NCBI GenBank assembly: GCA_017303975.1
Contig: JAFLBG010000009.1
Span: forward strand, 39,308 to 103,307
Length of the DNA stretch: 64,000 nt
DNA from: Bacteroidota bacterium
GTDB lineage: Bacteria; Bacteroidota; Bacteroidia; JAFLBG01
Direction: 5' to 3'
Below are positions 53,523 through 62,990 of this stretch, piece by piece; the stretch's first letter is position 1, and every line of letters starts with the position of its first letter. Below the pieces are notes generated by a model. It was not told where the DNA came from, searched no databases, and was given only the letters and a program-made list of their open reading frames with translations. Both the position numbers and the translations under genes were made by a program.

Positions 53523-54941
53523 ATGCAAGAAAATTCTTCGATACCAATTTTAAAATCGTTTACAAAAGAAAGAATAATCCTTTTTAATCGATTTGTCTTA
53601 GCCACAGAAGACAACAATTCATTTATACGATTCACGAAACATATTATAGGAACATATCCTAATTTCGATGAAAAAAAAATAGAGAAACATATTTTATTCA
53701 AACAGCTATTCCCTCAAAAGCCCTATCGTGACATTGTGATAAGACAATTATTTTCTAAACTAAACAAAGCCATTTATCATTATTTATCGTATTGCGAGCT
53801 TGCAGAAAACACAAACTTGTTTAATCATACGTTGTTGCGCTCGTTAGCCAAAAACAACTACAACTGGCATACCGAGCACTTTCTTAAGCTTCAACTCAAG
53901 AACGAAAAAATTGTAGATAGTACCGAAATCGATACGTTTCTATTCGAATACTTAAACCAAGATTTATATAAAAGCTATTTATATAAACAGAGTAATCGTT
54001 CAAAAGAGCCAAATCTACAGGTTATCTCAGATAGTTTGGACTTACACTATATTATTAATAAACTAAAAATATACTGCGAAGCCATCAGCTACCAAACCAT
54101 TTCAAAAACAGAATACCAAATACGTTTTATTGATGAAATACTACCCTATCTTACAAATTCAGGCATTGCAAAAAATATTTTAGTACAATTTTATGTTAGT
54201 ATTCTTCAATTACTTAACTCAACATCCGAAGACTATTCTCTTTTTGCATCATATAAAAAGCTACTCTTTAAAAACTATAAAAAACTAGACAGCGAAGAGT
54301 TTTTTGCAATTTACAATCTAAGCAAAAACTACTGCATCAAACAAGCTAATTTGGGACACTCGAATTATGTTAGAGAGTTATTCGATCTATATAAGCTAGA
54401 GCTGGAACTATTTAGAAAGCATAAAGAAAACTCATTTTCCCCAAGCTCCTATAAAAACATTGCTTCGGCAGGGTTACGTCTAAAAGAATACGATTGGACA
54501 CGTTCTTTTATTGATGAATTTGAGCCCTTCCTTCCCAACGATTCGAAAAAAAACACATACAACTTTAGTTTGGCAAGTTATTATTTTGCTACTGTTGAAT
54601 ATAAAAAATGCATAAAATGTTTGGCGAATATAGACCATACCGATTTGTTTGTATCGCTTAGTGCAAGAGCCTTACAGGCTAGAGCTTACTTCGAACTTAA
54701 GGAAATCATGCCGCTTGAATCGCTCTTGCAAAGTTTTAAAATGTTTATTGGCACTAAGAAAAAACTAGGCTACCACCGTACCAATTATTTGAATTTTATA
54801 AAATTTGTTACCCGCCTAAACCGCTTTCGTTACAAGGATTTTGAACCGAAACATATTCAAAAACTAAAATTGGAAATTGAAAACGAGAAGAATATTTTAG
54901 AAAAGAAATGGCTGTTGGAAAAGGTAAGTGAATTTAACTAA
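53523..54941 (+). CDS. Helical (TPR-like) protein of unknown function
   Basis: A 472-residue soluble protein, predicted almost wholly alpha-helical, with regular Leu/Tyr/Phe spacing reminiscent of TPR or HEAT solenoids and a Lys/Glu-rich C-terminus. No signal peptide, membrane segment or catalytic motif was recognised. Similar large helical proteins of unknown role are frequent in Bacteroidota. The ATG at 53523 was preferred to a TTG at 53469 that lies inside an inverted repeat. It is convergent with the beta-helix lipoprotein gene (13-bp gap). Confidence 0.75.
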   Translation: MQENSSIPILKSFTKERIILFNRFVLATEDNNSFIRFTKHIIGTYPNFDEKKIEKHILFKQLFPQKPYRDIVIRQLFSKLNKAIYHYLSYCELAENTNLFNHTLLRSLAKNNYNWHTEHFLKLQLKNEKIVDSTEIDTFLFEYLNQDLYKSYLYKQSNRSKEPNLQVISDSLDLHYIINKLKIYCEAISYQTISKTEYQIRFIDEILPYLTNSGIAKNILVQFYVSILQLLNSTSEDYSLFASYKKLLFKNYKKLDSEEFFAIYNLSKNYCIKQANLGHSNYVRELFDLYKLELELFRKHKENSFSPSSYKNIASAGLRLKEYDWTRSFIDEFEPFLPNDSKKNTYNFSLASYYFATVEYKKCIKCLANIDHTDLFVSLSARALQARAYFELKEIMPLESLLQSFKMFIGTKKKLGYHRTNYLNFIKFVTRLNRFRYKDFEPKHIQKLKLEIENEKNILEKKWLLEKVSEFN

Positions 54942-54954
54942 AACCCACACCAAT

Positions 54955-56379
54955 CTACTGATATTCAAACGCCCCTGCATCAGGCATTCCATCTGCAATA
55001 CGCGAATTGGTGTTAAAATCAACCGGGTAATTAGTTCCTATTTGCAAGTCGCCAATATTCCGTGCTGCGGAATTCGAATTTATTCCCATGCTTACATTGC
55101 CAACATCACCAAAGTAAGGCTCTTGATTCAGAACATTATTCTTAAAATGATATGCACTAGAAGTATTGATATCAGTCTTCAACAAACAATGGTCGAATTT
55201 GTAGTAAAATTTACCCGGCAAAGAATCTAACTTAATTTCATTGGCCGTGCTTCCGTACACAATGCAATTGCCAAAATACGCACTATCAATGCCTCTAACA
55301 TGCTTTACTTTAAAAACATCTTCGTACCAATTTTTAACGAGCAACAATGGATTTGTTCGAGATGTATTATAACTGGCAAATGTACAATGGTAAAAACCAT
55401 ACGCACCACCAATGGTAAGCGCAGCAACATATTCGCCTGCATCGGCAAACACACTATTGTACGCACGTATTTTTGCACCTTGCCCAAGAATACAAAATGA
55501 ACTCATGTTTTTTACTATTGTATTCTTAATGTGCAAAGTTGGCGCAAGTGTATTTGGAAAGGTATCCACATGCAAACCAATAGCACCATTTTTAATTATA
55601 GCCCAATCTATGCTATTATTCTTGCTAAGCGCAGAAAACCAGATTCTCCCCCACTGTCCGGGCACATTATCATAACTCGGCTCTAGCCGTGTTCCTGAAA
55701 ACTTTACTTCATTACCCTTAGCACCTGCTACATTCAACGTGCCATCTTTGTACACCCACAAAACTGCATTTTTATACAGATGCACACGTGTACCCGGCAT
55801 TATAGTTAATGTACAGCTAGAATCAACAACGGCATAGCCATAAATTACATGTGGCTTATCATTTGTCCACACATCGTTGCAATCAAAAACAGAATATGGA
55901 GGAAATCCATTGGCAGGAAATACCGTTGGTTTATGATAATACGCATCCTGCCCCCACGCTTCTAGCAGCACATGTTGCGTGTTTCCATTTGTTTCAAATG
56001 TAATAGAATCTCTTATTACCAAAGGATTATTCTGATTGGTAGGATTTACAGTTACTTCTACAAACACATAAATACTATCCTTCTTGGGAATAATAACCTC
56101 TCCAATATTTACTGCGGATATTCCATCAACATTCATTCTAAAAGAGGATGTTATTCCTGAACCTAAGCGTATATTAGAAACTCGTATTGATTGATTGTGA
56201 TTGTTATAAACTTTAAATCTTTTTGTAGTAGAACCAAGTGTGGTAAAAACGGTATCAAATAATATTGATTCCTCGCTAAAACTAAGCATAGCAGAAGAGT
56301 CTTCAATTATTCTATCCTTTCGGCAAGAAACAGAAGCTAAAATGAGGAGAGAAACTAAAAAAAATATTATTCTTTGCAT
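54955..56379 (-). CDS. Beta-helix lipoprotein
   Basis: A 474-residue lipoprotein with lipobox ASVSC. An Ig-like beta domain (about 30-150, with TTKRFKVYNNHNQSIRVSNI) precedes a right-handed parallel beta-helix (about 190-440) built of short strands with Asn and Gly turns, for instance AIIKNGAIGLHVDTF and IKNTIVKNMSSFCILGQGA. The C-terminus PDAGAFEYQ is a recurrent ending of Bacteroidota polysaccharide-lyase-like helices. No catalytic residues of a known lyase were recognised, so the role is left as surface, possibly carbohydrate-related. Confidence 0.8.
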   Translation of the reverse strand: MQRIIFFLVSLLILASVSCRKDRIIEDSSAMLSFSEESILFDTVFTTLGSTTKRFKVYNNHNQSIRVSNIRLGSGITSSFRMNVDGISAVNIGEVIIPKKDSIYVFVEVTVNPTNQNNPLVIRDSITFETNGNTQHVLLEAWGQDAYYHKPTVFPANGFPPYSVFDCNDVWTNDKPHVIYGYAVVDSSCTLTIMPGTRVHLYKNAVLWVYKDGTLNVAGAKGNEVKFSGTRLEPSYDNVPGQWGRIWFSALSKNNSIDWAIIKNGAIGLHVDTFPNTLAPTLHIKNTIVKNMSSFCILGQGAKIRAYNSVFADAGEYVAALTIGGAYGFYHCTFASYNTSRTNPLLLVKNWYEDVFKVKHVRGIDSAYFGNCIVYGSTANEIKLDSLPGKFYYKFDHCLLKTDINTSSAYHFKNNVLNQEPYFGDVGNVSMGINSNSAARNIGDLQIGTNYPVDFNTNSRIADGMPDAGAFEYQ

Positions 56380-56403
56380 ACCAATTGGTACAATACTAAC
56401 GTT

Positions 56404-56458
56404 GTTACAATTATAATATTTTAATAGCTATATATTAGCATCAATTTATAATTATAAT
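56404..56458 (+). promoter_or_regulatory. Promoter-like region sharing three motifs with 53422-53465
   Basis: GTTACA (56404-56409), TATATTAGCA (56431-56440) and TATAATTATAAT (56447-56458) recur in the same order as before the gene at 53523. The first gap is 10 bp longer here, one helical turn. It lies in the divergent gap between the beta-helix lipoprotein and the gene at 56490. Confidence 0.4.
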
Positions 56459-56489
56459 TTTTAAAGAAAATCGCAAAACACTCTTTACT

Positions 56490-57023
56490 ATGAATAAATT
56501 TCTTGCTGTATCCATATTTTTGGTTGCAAATCTATTTCTAAAAAGTCAACCTATTGGCAAACTTTTTCCAACCACAACCGGACAAACACTGGAAGAGAAA
56601 AAAGTAACTATTCCAGATAACACGAAAAACAAATATACGCTAATAGCAATGGCCTATTCCAGCGATGCCGAGAACGACTTAAGCACTTGGTTAAATCCAA
56701 TTTACAACAAGTTTATTGTAAAAACCGGCATGTTTGACTCTGAATATGACATTAATTTATTCTTTGTACCCATGTTTAGCAGTGTAAATATGGCAACAGC
56801 AAACCTTGCCGAAAAGCGCATGAAAAAAGAGGTTGACAAACAAATACATTCGTATGTCTTATTTTATAAAGGAGATATAGAGCCGTATAAAAATGAACTT
56901 AAAATGACTCAAAAAGATACGCCCTACATCTTCCTGTTAGACAAAGAAGGGAAAATTGTATATACCACCAATGGAAGTTTTTCCGAAGAAAAGATTGAAG
57001 CAATTGAAGACAAAATCATGTAA
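56490..57023 (+). CDS. Exported thioredoxin-fold-like protein lacking CxxC
   Basis: A 177-residue protein with signal peptide (MNKFLAVSIFLVANLFLKSQ) and a sequence pattern compatible with a thioredoxin-like fold: a GKLFPTTTGQTLEEKKVTIP entry strand and a closing DTPYIFLLDKEGKIVYTTNG, the typical beta-hairpin of peroxiredoxin/TlpA-like proteins. No CxxC or peroxidatic Cys exists in the protein, so redox chemistry is unlikely. Function unknown. Confidence 0.65.
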   Translation: MNKFLAVSIFLVANLFLKSQPIGKLFPTTTGQTLEEKKVTIPDNTKNKYTLIAMAYSSDAENDLSTWLNPIYNKFIVKTGMFDSEYDINLFFVPMFSSVNMATANLAEKRMKKEVDKQIHSYVLFYKGDIEPYKNELKMTQKDTPYIFLLDKEGKIVYTTNGSFSEEKIEAIEDKIM

Positions 57024-57056
57024 CTCCCACTTTTAGGGTATTGGTATAATTGTTGC

Positions 57057-57064
57057 TAAATTTG
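57057..57064 (+). promoter_or_regulatory. -7 element directly before the MORN-repeat gene
   Basis: TAAATTTG matches TAnnTTTG and ends only four bases before the ATG at 57069. Transcription would begin at or within a base or two of the start codon, so the mRNA may be leaderless. Confidence 0.5.
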
Positions 57065-57068
57065 TGGT

Positions 57069-57827
57069 ATGAATACGCATAACAAGTCCCATTTAAAAAA
57101 GTTGGTAGCATTGCTATTTGTATGCAGCTTTTTTTCTCCAATACATAAAGCACAAAACACAACTGACGCAAAAGGTTTAAAGCAAGGCTATTGGAATGTA
57201 AAAACGAAAGAAGGCAAGCCACATTTCGAAGGTGCCTTCAACAACAATATTCCAACAGGATTGTTTACTTATTACTACGAAACAGGTAAGCCAAAAATGA
57301 AGATGAATTATTTTAACAATGGTAAAAATGCGTATGTAGAAATGTTTCACGAAAATGGCAAAAAAATGGCCAAAGGAAAATACACAAACCAAAAACGAGA
57401 TAGCGTTTGGAATATCTATGACGAAAACGAGCTTTTGCTTTCACAAGAGCAATACTTAAATGGTAAAAAGAACGGCACATGTAAGGAATATTACAAAACA
57501 GGGCAAGTTGCGGAAATAAAAAATTACGAAAACGATGTTCAGGTAGGCGAATGGAAACAATATTTTGAAGAAGGAACAATTAAATGCGAAGGCACCTATA
57601 ACAATGGATTTTTAGAGGGCAAGACTGTTTATTATTTTCCCAACGGACAACCAAGTGCGCAAGGAACGCACAAACATGCTGTAAAACATGGGGTTTGGAC
57701 ATATTATAAAATGAATGGTATGGTAGAAAGCAGAGATACCTTTAACTTAGGAAAACAAAAAAACGTTCGACTAGACATAACGAAAGAAGAGTTGGAAGAA
57801 ATTAGAAAAAATCAGAAGGAAGAATAG
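57069..57827 (+). CDS. MORN-repeat protein (YwqK-like)
   Basis: A 252-residue exported protein (signal peptide to about residue 28, in SFFSPIHKAQ) made of about seven MORN_2-type repeats with the pattern G-x-W-x-x-Y-x-x-x-G-x-x-x, for example NGKKNGTCKEYYKTGQV and DVQVGEWKQYFEEGTI. Such proteins are often annotated as YwqK-family antitoxin, but no toxin gene is adjacent and the exported form does not suit an antitoxin. Its stop is one base before mnmA, so the two are probably co-transcribed. Confidence 0.82.
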   Translation: MNTHNKSHLKKLVALLFVCSFFSPIHKAQNTTDAKGLKQGYWNVKTKEGKPHFEGAFNNNIPTGLFTYYYETGKPKMKMNYFNNGKNAYVEMFHENGKKMAKGKYTNQKRDSVWNIYDENELLLSQEQYLNGKKNGTCKEYYKTGQVAEIKNYENDVQVGEWKQYFEEGTIKCEGTYNNGFLEGKTVYYFPNGQPSAQGTHKHAVKHGVWTYYKMNGMVESRDTFNLGKQKNVRLDITKEELEEIRKNQKEE

Positions 57828-57828
57828 T

Positions 57829-58917
57829 ATGAGTAAGCGAGGAAAAGTTTTGGTTGCAATGAGTGGCGGAATAGACAGTTCTGTAACAGCTATGCTATTG
57901 CACGAACAAGGCTATGAAGTAATTGGCATAACCATGAAAACGTGGGATTATGCTACTTCCGGTGGCAGCACGAAGGAAACAGGCTGCTGTAGTTTAGATT
58001 CGATAAATGATGCCAGAGGATTGGCAGTAAATCTTGGCTTCCCACATTATATTTTAGACATACGAGAAGAATTCGGAGATTTTATTATTGATAATTTTGT
58101 AGAAGAGTATCTTGCCGGAAGAACTCCAAACCCTTGTGTATTGTGCAATACACACATTAAATGGGAAGCCCTCTTAAAACGAGCAAACATGTTGGATTGT
58201 GAGTTTATCGCAACCGGACACTATGCACAAATAAGAGAAGAAAAAAATCGGTTTGTTATCTCAAAAGGTACAGACGAAAATAAAGACCAATCATACGTAT
58301 TGTGGGGATTGAAACAAGATAGTCTTAAGCGAACAAAATTCCCGTTAGGAGGGTTTAAAAAAACAGAAATTAGAAATATGGCTGAAGAGCGCGGCTATAT
58401 TGAACTTGCAAACAAAAGCGAAAGCTACGAAATATGCTTTGTTCCCGATAATGATTACCGAGGGTTTTTAAAACGTAAAGTAGAAGGCTTAGAAGAGAAA
58501 GTAAATGGAGGGGATTTTGTAATGCAAGATGGCACAAAAGTAGGCAAACACCGTGGCTATCCATTCTACACCATTGGTCAACGAAAAGGGTTGGAAATTG
58601 CACTTGGAGAGCCCGTATTTGTAACCGAAATTATTCCGGAAACAAATACCGTGGTACTTGGTTCTCTAGAAGACTTACAAAAACAAACAATGAAAGTACG
58701 CGGGTATAATATAATTAAATACGCAACGCTTCCCGAGAATTTTGAAGCCTTAACTAAAGTGCGCTACAAAGATCCGGGAGCAATGAGTACCATAAATTAT
58801 GCAGGAGATAACTTAGAAGTGTTGTTTCATAAAAAAGTATCTGCTATTGCCCCAGGTCAATCTGCTGTATTTTATGAAGGAAATGATTTAGTGGGTGGTG
58901 GATTTATAACCCGATAA
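57829..58917 (+). CDS. mnmA: MnmA, tRNA-specific 2-thiouridylase
   Basis: MnmA makes 2-thiouridine at the wobble position of tRNA-Lys, -Glu and -Gln. The 362-residue protein has the ATP-pyrophosphatase loop SGGIDS at 12-17, the catalytic Cys103 in NPCVLCN, and the second active-site Cys203 in SYEICFVPD. The C-terminal domain has GQRKGLEIA. Length and motifs are complete. It is unusually placed directly after a MORN-repeat gene and 37 bp before a lipoprotein gene. Confidence 0.97.
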   Translation: MSKRGKVLVAMSGGIDSSVTAMLLHEQGYEVIGITMKTWDYATSGGSTKETGCCSLDSINDARGLAVNLGFPHYILDIREEFGDFIIDNFVEEYLAGRTPNPCVLCNTHIKWEALLKRANMLDCEFIATGHYAQIREEKNRFVISKGTDENKDQSYVLWGLKQDSLKRTKFPLGGFKKTEIRNMAEERGYIELANKSESYEICFVPDNDYRGFLKRKVEGLEEKVNGGDFVMQDGTKVGKHRGYPFYTIGQRKGLEIALGEPVFVTEIIPETNTVVLGSLEDLQKQTMKVRGYNIIKYATLPENFEALTKVRYKDPGAMSTINYAGDNLEVLFHKKVSAIAPGQSAVFYEGNDLVGGGFITR

Positions 58918-58954
58918 GTATTTACTTACTCTTTTTTATTCGTTATATTTAAGA

Positions 58955-59674
58955 ATGGCGAAAACATATTTTTACATTTTACTTGCAACCACATTATTCT
59001 TTCTGTTTTCTTGCGAAAAAGAAAAAGATGCGAAAATAACTGATATTGGTTACAATTACTTTCCATTGCAAGTGGGTAGTTACTGGGTTTATGATGTAGA
59101 TTCTGTTGTGTATGACGACTTTGAAAATGACACCGACTACTACCACTACCGAATAAAGGAATATGTAGAATCTACTTTTCAAGATTTTGCAGGCAATACA
59201 GCTTTTAGAATAGAACGCTATGTAAAACATTACAATGCAATAGTGCCCTACGACTCTATTTCTTGGCAGCTACAAAACGTTTGCTTTGCGAATAAAACCA
59301 AAACCACAGCAGAAAAAGTTGAAGAAAACATGCGCTATGTAAAATTAATTTTCCCTGTTGAAGAAAATAAAACATGGAACGGAAACTCTTATAATATGCT
59401 AGGTGAAATGGATTACACGTATGAATCTATTGACCAGTCGAAAACAATAAATAACTTACATTTTGATTCTACCCTTGTTGTGCAACAATCTAACACAACA
59501 AACGCAATTGAAAAAAAATACTACATAGAGATTTTTGCTAAGAATATTGGACTAGTAAAAAAAGAAATAGTAGATATTTATTCTAGCAAACCTCCACTAA
59601 ACACCCCCGTTACCTCCCGCATAGAAAAAGGTTTTACACTCAATATGTCTATCGTGGAATATGGAAAACAATAA
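58955..59674 (+). CDS. Lipoprotein of unknown function
   Basis: A 239-residue lipoprotein with lipobox LFSC followed by EKEKDAK. The mature part begins NYFPLQVGSYWVYDVDSVVYDDF, a block recurrent in Bacteroidota lipoproteins that share the text YFPLxxGxxWxYxVD, and is otherwise beta-rich. No known enzyme motif. Its final 14 bases overlap the subtilase gene, which suggests coordinated expression with it. Confidence 0.72.
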   Translation: MAKTYFYILLATTLFFLFSCEKEKDAKITDIGYNYFPLQVGSYWVYDVDSVVYDDFENDTDYYHYRIKEYVESTFQDFAGNTAFRIERYVKHYNAIVPYDSISWQLQNVCFANKTKTTAEKVEENMRYVKLIFPVEENKTWNGNSYNMLGEMDYTYESIDQSKTINNLHFDSTLVVQQSNTTNAIEKKYYIEIFAKNIGLVKKEIVDIYSSKPPLNTPVTSRIEKGFTLNMSIVEYGKQ

Positions 59675-61382
59675 TGCAGTTGAGAGAATAAATGGAACAA
59701 TAGTAAGAAGCAAGCAGTTAAGCTTTAACCCTTTTTATTTTTGCTTGTTATTTATGTTTATTGTATTTAACTCCTTTGTAATTGGACAAACTGCTCCCAC
59801 AAAATTCTGGGTTCAGTTTACAGATAAAATCGGAACACCTTATTCAATTTCTAATCCAAGCGCATTCCTTTCTGCAAAAGCTATTGAACGCAGACTAAAA
59901 CAAAACATTGCAATTGCCGAAAACGATTTACCCGTAAATCCTAGTTATGTAACAGGTGTAGTATCGCAAGACAGCATTACCCTTTTGCACAAATCAAAAT
60001 GGTTTAATGCGATAACTATTCAAACTACCGACACACTTGCCATTCAAGCAATAGGTAATTTAAGTTATGTAAAAAACATTTCTCCCGTTTCTATTTTTAA
60101 AGGTATTCCGGAAGATCAACCTATAGAAGCAAATTTTAAAACAACCGAAGAATACAGTGTTGGCAATTACTCGTATGGCAGCTCCTACAATCAAGTAAAT
60201 ATGATTGGCACAGATTGTATGCACGAGAAAGGATATACAGGGAAAGGCTTGCTAATTGCGGTTTTGGATGCAGGTTTTTTGTTGGCAAATACCAATCCTT
60301 GCTTTGATAGTTTACGCGCACACAACGCAATTATTGGCACATGGGATTTTGTAACCAATGATTCGATGGTTTATGAAGACGACTCCCACGGCACATACGT
60401 GCTTTCTACCATGGGCGGACATATACCGGGTCAACTAGTAGGCACTGCACCGGATGCTACTTACTTGCTGCTTAGAACAGAAGATGCACCCTCTGAATAT
60501 ATTATAGAAGAAGACAATTGGGTAGCAGGAGCTGAATATGCCGATAGCGTTGGCGCAGATATTATAAACAGCTCGCTTGGTTATACTCAATTTGATGATG
60601 CTTCGCAAAACCACGTATATGCTGACTTAGATGGCAACACCACCAGAATTACTATTGGTGCAGACATTGCTGCAAGCAAAGGGATTTTAGTAGTAAACAG
60701 TGCCGGAAACTCAGGCAGCAGCAGTTGGTTTTACATTGGAGCTCCCGCAGACGGAGATAGCGTGCTTGCCATAGGAGCCGTAAATGCAAATCAACAATAT
60801 GCAAGCTTTAGCTCAAAAGGACCGAGTGCCGATGGTCGCATAAAACCAAACGTTGCAGCCAAAGGCCAAGCTGCTACAGTTACCAATTTTTCGAACGGTA
60901 TAAGTAGCGCAAACGGAACATCTTTCTCTTCGCCAATTATAGCAGGTGCCGCGGCTAGTTTATGGCAAGCAAATCCAAATGCTACCAACATGCAAATTTT
61001 TAAGGCAATAGAACAAAGTGCGACTAACTATGATAATCCAGACAATTTGACTGGTTATGGTATTCCCAATTTCTGCATTGCAAATGAATTGCTACATGGC
61101 AAATCTAGAGAAGACTTTTTAGAAAATAACATTTTGACTATACACCCCAATCCATTTACAACAGAAATTAATTTTATATTTTATTCAGACAAAGAGCAAA
61201 GCTTAACAACAAATTTATATGATGCTAGAGGAAGACTAATAAATACAACTTCAACAGCATGCCTATCTAATAGACCTTACTATCAAACAATCGACAACTT
61301 ATTTAATTTATCGGAAGGAATTTATATCTTGGAAGTTAGGACAGAATCCTTTAAAGAAGTTTATAAATTAATTAAAAACTAA
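59661..61382 (+). CDS. Subtilisin-like serine protease with T9SS type A tail
   Basis: A 573-residue S8 peptidase. An N-terminal signal segment (about 23-43, ending SFVIGQ) is followed by a propeptide-like region and the catalytic domain with Asp203 (VLDAGF), His243 (DSHGT), Asn350 (SAGNSG) and Ser421 (GTSFSSP). The C-terminus from NILTIHPNPFTTEINF onward is a type A T9SS sorting domain ending YKLIKN. An active, exported protease is predicted. It overlaps the preceding lipoprotein by 14 bases and precedes a DUF2147 gene by 21. Confidence 0.93.
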   Translation: MENNNAVERINGTIVRSKQLSFNPFYFCLLFMFIVFNSFVIGQTAPTKFWVQFTDKIGTPYSISNPSAFLSAKAIERRLKQNIAIAENDLPVNPSYVTGVVSQDSITLLHKSKWFNAITIQTTDTLAIQAIGNLSYVKNISPVSIFKGIPEDQPIEANFKTTEEYSVGNYSYGSSYNQVNMIGTDCMHEKGYTGKGLLIAVLDAGFLLANTNPCFDSLRAHNAIIGTWDFVTNDSMVYEDDSHGTYVLSTMGGHIPGQLVGTAPDATYLLLRTEDAPSEYIIEEDNWVAGAEYADSVGADIINSSLGYTQFDDASQNHVYADLDGNTTRITIGADIAASKGILVVNSAGNSGSSSWFYIGAPADGDSVLAIGAVNANQQYASFSSKGPSADGRIKPNVAAKGQAATVTNFSNGISSANGTSFSSPIIAGAAASLWQANPNATNMQIFKAIEQSATNYDNPDNLTGYGIPNFCIANELLHGKSREDFLENNILTIHPNPFTTEINFIFYSDKEQSLTTNLYDARGRLINTTSTACLSNRPYYQTIDNLFNLSEGIYILEVRTESFKEVYKLIKN

Positions 61383-61403
61383 TTCAACTAAATCCAATAT
61401 AAC

Positions 61404-61865
61404 ATGAAAAAACTACATCTTATATTAGCATTCATTTACACAGTTTCTATTCAATGTGTATCTGCTCAAAATACTTCCGAAGGCGATAAAATTATAGGGG
61501 TTTGGGAAGTTGGCAGTGGAAAGGCCAGAGTAAAAATAAGTAAGTACGGAGAAAAATATGCGGGCAAAATAGTTTGGCTGAAAGAACCCAACTATCCGGA
61601 TGGTACGCCTAAAATTGACAAAAACAATCCTAACGAAAAAGAACGAAGCCGCCCATTATTAGGCTATCCGATGTTATTGGGATTTGTATATGAAGGCAAA
61701 GACACCTACAAGGAGGGAACTATTTACGACCCGGAAAACGGAAGTAATTACAATTGCGAAATAAAAATGACAGACGAGAACACATTGGAAGTTAGAGGCT
61801 ATATAGGTGTATCTCTGCTGGGCAGAACGGATATTTGGAAACGTTTAGTTATCAAACAGAAATAA
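61404..61865 (+). CDS. DUF2147-domain exported protein
   Basis: A 153-residue protein with signal peptide (ending SIQCVSAQ) and one DUF2147 domain: IIGVWEVGSGKARVKI, GKIVWLKEPN, RPLLGYPMLLGF, EGTIYDPENG and GYIGVSLLGRTDIWKR. The family is common in envelope contexts; its function is not known. It probably shares a transcript with the subtilase gene upstream. Confidence 0.88.
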   Translation: MKKLHLILAFIYTVSIQCVSAQNTSEGDKIIGVWEVGSGKARVKISKYGEKYAGKIVWLKEPNYPDGTPKIDKNNPNEKERSRPLLGYPMLLGFVYEGKDTYKEGTIYDPENGSNYNCEIKMTDENTLEVRGYIGVSLLGRTDIWKRLVIKQK

Positions 61866-61919
61866 ACTACAAATAGAGATATAACTTTTAGTAATATCAA
61901 AAACCTTTAATCGCAAAGC

Positions 61920-62990
61920 ATGACGAGAGTTTTTTTATTTTTTATTTTGTTTGGGGTTTGTCCATTCATAAATCTTGCTCAAAATATTGATTCGCTCATG
62001 CAGCAGGAAGAAGATTACTCCATGTACGACAACGCAGAAGTAGTCTCTCAGAATAGCACCCCAAGGTATTGCACCTCTAAAATCTTGGGGGGAAGTCCAT
62101 CCAAGCTTATCAGTATTGGGTACGATTATCAACTGCCTTACACTATAACATCCGGAGTACTTCCTATTAAAAACATAATTGAAGAGACTACAACTATTAA
62201 TTCTACGCAAGGTTGGCGTTTTTCTGCAAATATTCCAATCATCTCTAATACCAAATGGTTGATTAGCTTGGGAGCTAACTATTGGAATGTTGTTTATGAT
62301 TTCAAAACAAACCCAATACATCCGTTTAGTAAAACACTTGCACAAAATAGTTTAACAACATCCGGTCTTAATACAACTATATTTAAACCAATTAATGGAA
62401 GCACCTTTATTCTAGCACAAGCAGCGGGAGATTGGAGCTCAAATCTTTCAATTGGAGAGAATTTCACAACAGAAGCACTCAGAATTTCAGGGGCATTGGT
62501 TTATGGATGGAAAAAACACGACAGAAAACAATTTGGTGTTGGTATTTCTAGAACATATAGAGCCGGAGAAGTAAATATTTTGCCCGTACTATTGTATAAC
62601 TACACTTACCCAAACAGAAAAGTTGGGTATGAAATGTTATTGCCTGCAAGAGCCGCGGTTAGATACACCGCCAACTCCAGAAATATTTTATTGTTTGGGT
62701 ATGAATTAGAAGGCAACAGCTTTTACTTGAAAAATATTGATTCGCTAAGCACAAAAAAAATGAATGTAAACTTCCGTAAGTCGGAATTACGATTTAGGCT
62801 TACCTATGATTTTTCTGTGTATAAATTCCTTTGGCTTTCGATACAAGCCGGTTACCGAATTGGCTACCTATACAATGTGGATGAAGGAGAGTTTTTTAGA
62901 GGTTTTACCGGAGATCAACCGTACTTACTCGAAAACAAAATTCAATCAGCCCCTTATGTTAATATAAGTCTCAATTTAGTTTCACCATAG
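61920..62990 (+). CDS. Outer membrane beta-barrel protein (DUF6268-like)
   Basis: A 356-residue exported protein (signal peptide ending FINLAQ) with many amphipathic beta strands, for example KLISIGYDYQLPY, WLISLGANYWNVVYDF and WLSIQAGYRIGYLYNVD. The pattern fits a barrel of the DUF6268 type. No substrate is known. Its 3' end overlaps that of the convergent DUF3108 gene by 20 bases. Confidence 0.7.
   Translation: MTRVFLFFILFGVCPFINLAQNIDSLMQQEEDYSMYDNAEVVSQNSTPRYCTSKILGGSPSKLISIGYDYQLPYTITSGVLPIKNIIEETTTINSTQGWRFSANIPIISNTKWLISLGANYWNVVYDFKTNPIHPFSKTLAQNSLTTSGLNTTIFKPINGSTFILAQAAGDWSSNLSIGENFTTEALRISGALVYGWKKHDRKQFGVGISRTYRAGEVNILPVLLYNYTYPNRKVGYEMLLPARAAVRYTANSRNILLFGYELEGNSFYLKNIDSLSTKKMNVNFRKSELRFRLTYDFSVYKFLWLSIQAGYRIGYLYNVDEGEFFRGFTGDQPYLLENKIQSAPYVNISLNLVSP

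Noticed and set aside
57069..57827. MORN-repeat protein as a toxin-antitoxin antitoxin (YwqK naming)
   Set aside because: No toxin gene adjacent, the protein has a signal peptide, and the neighbour is the housekeeping gene mnmA.
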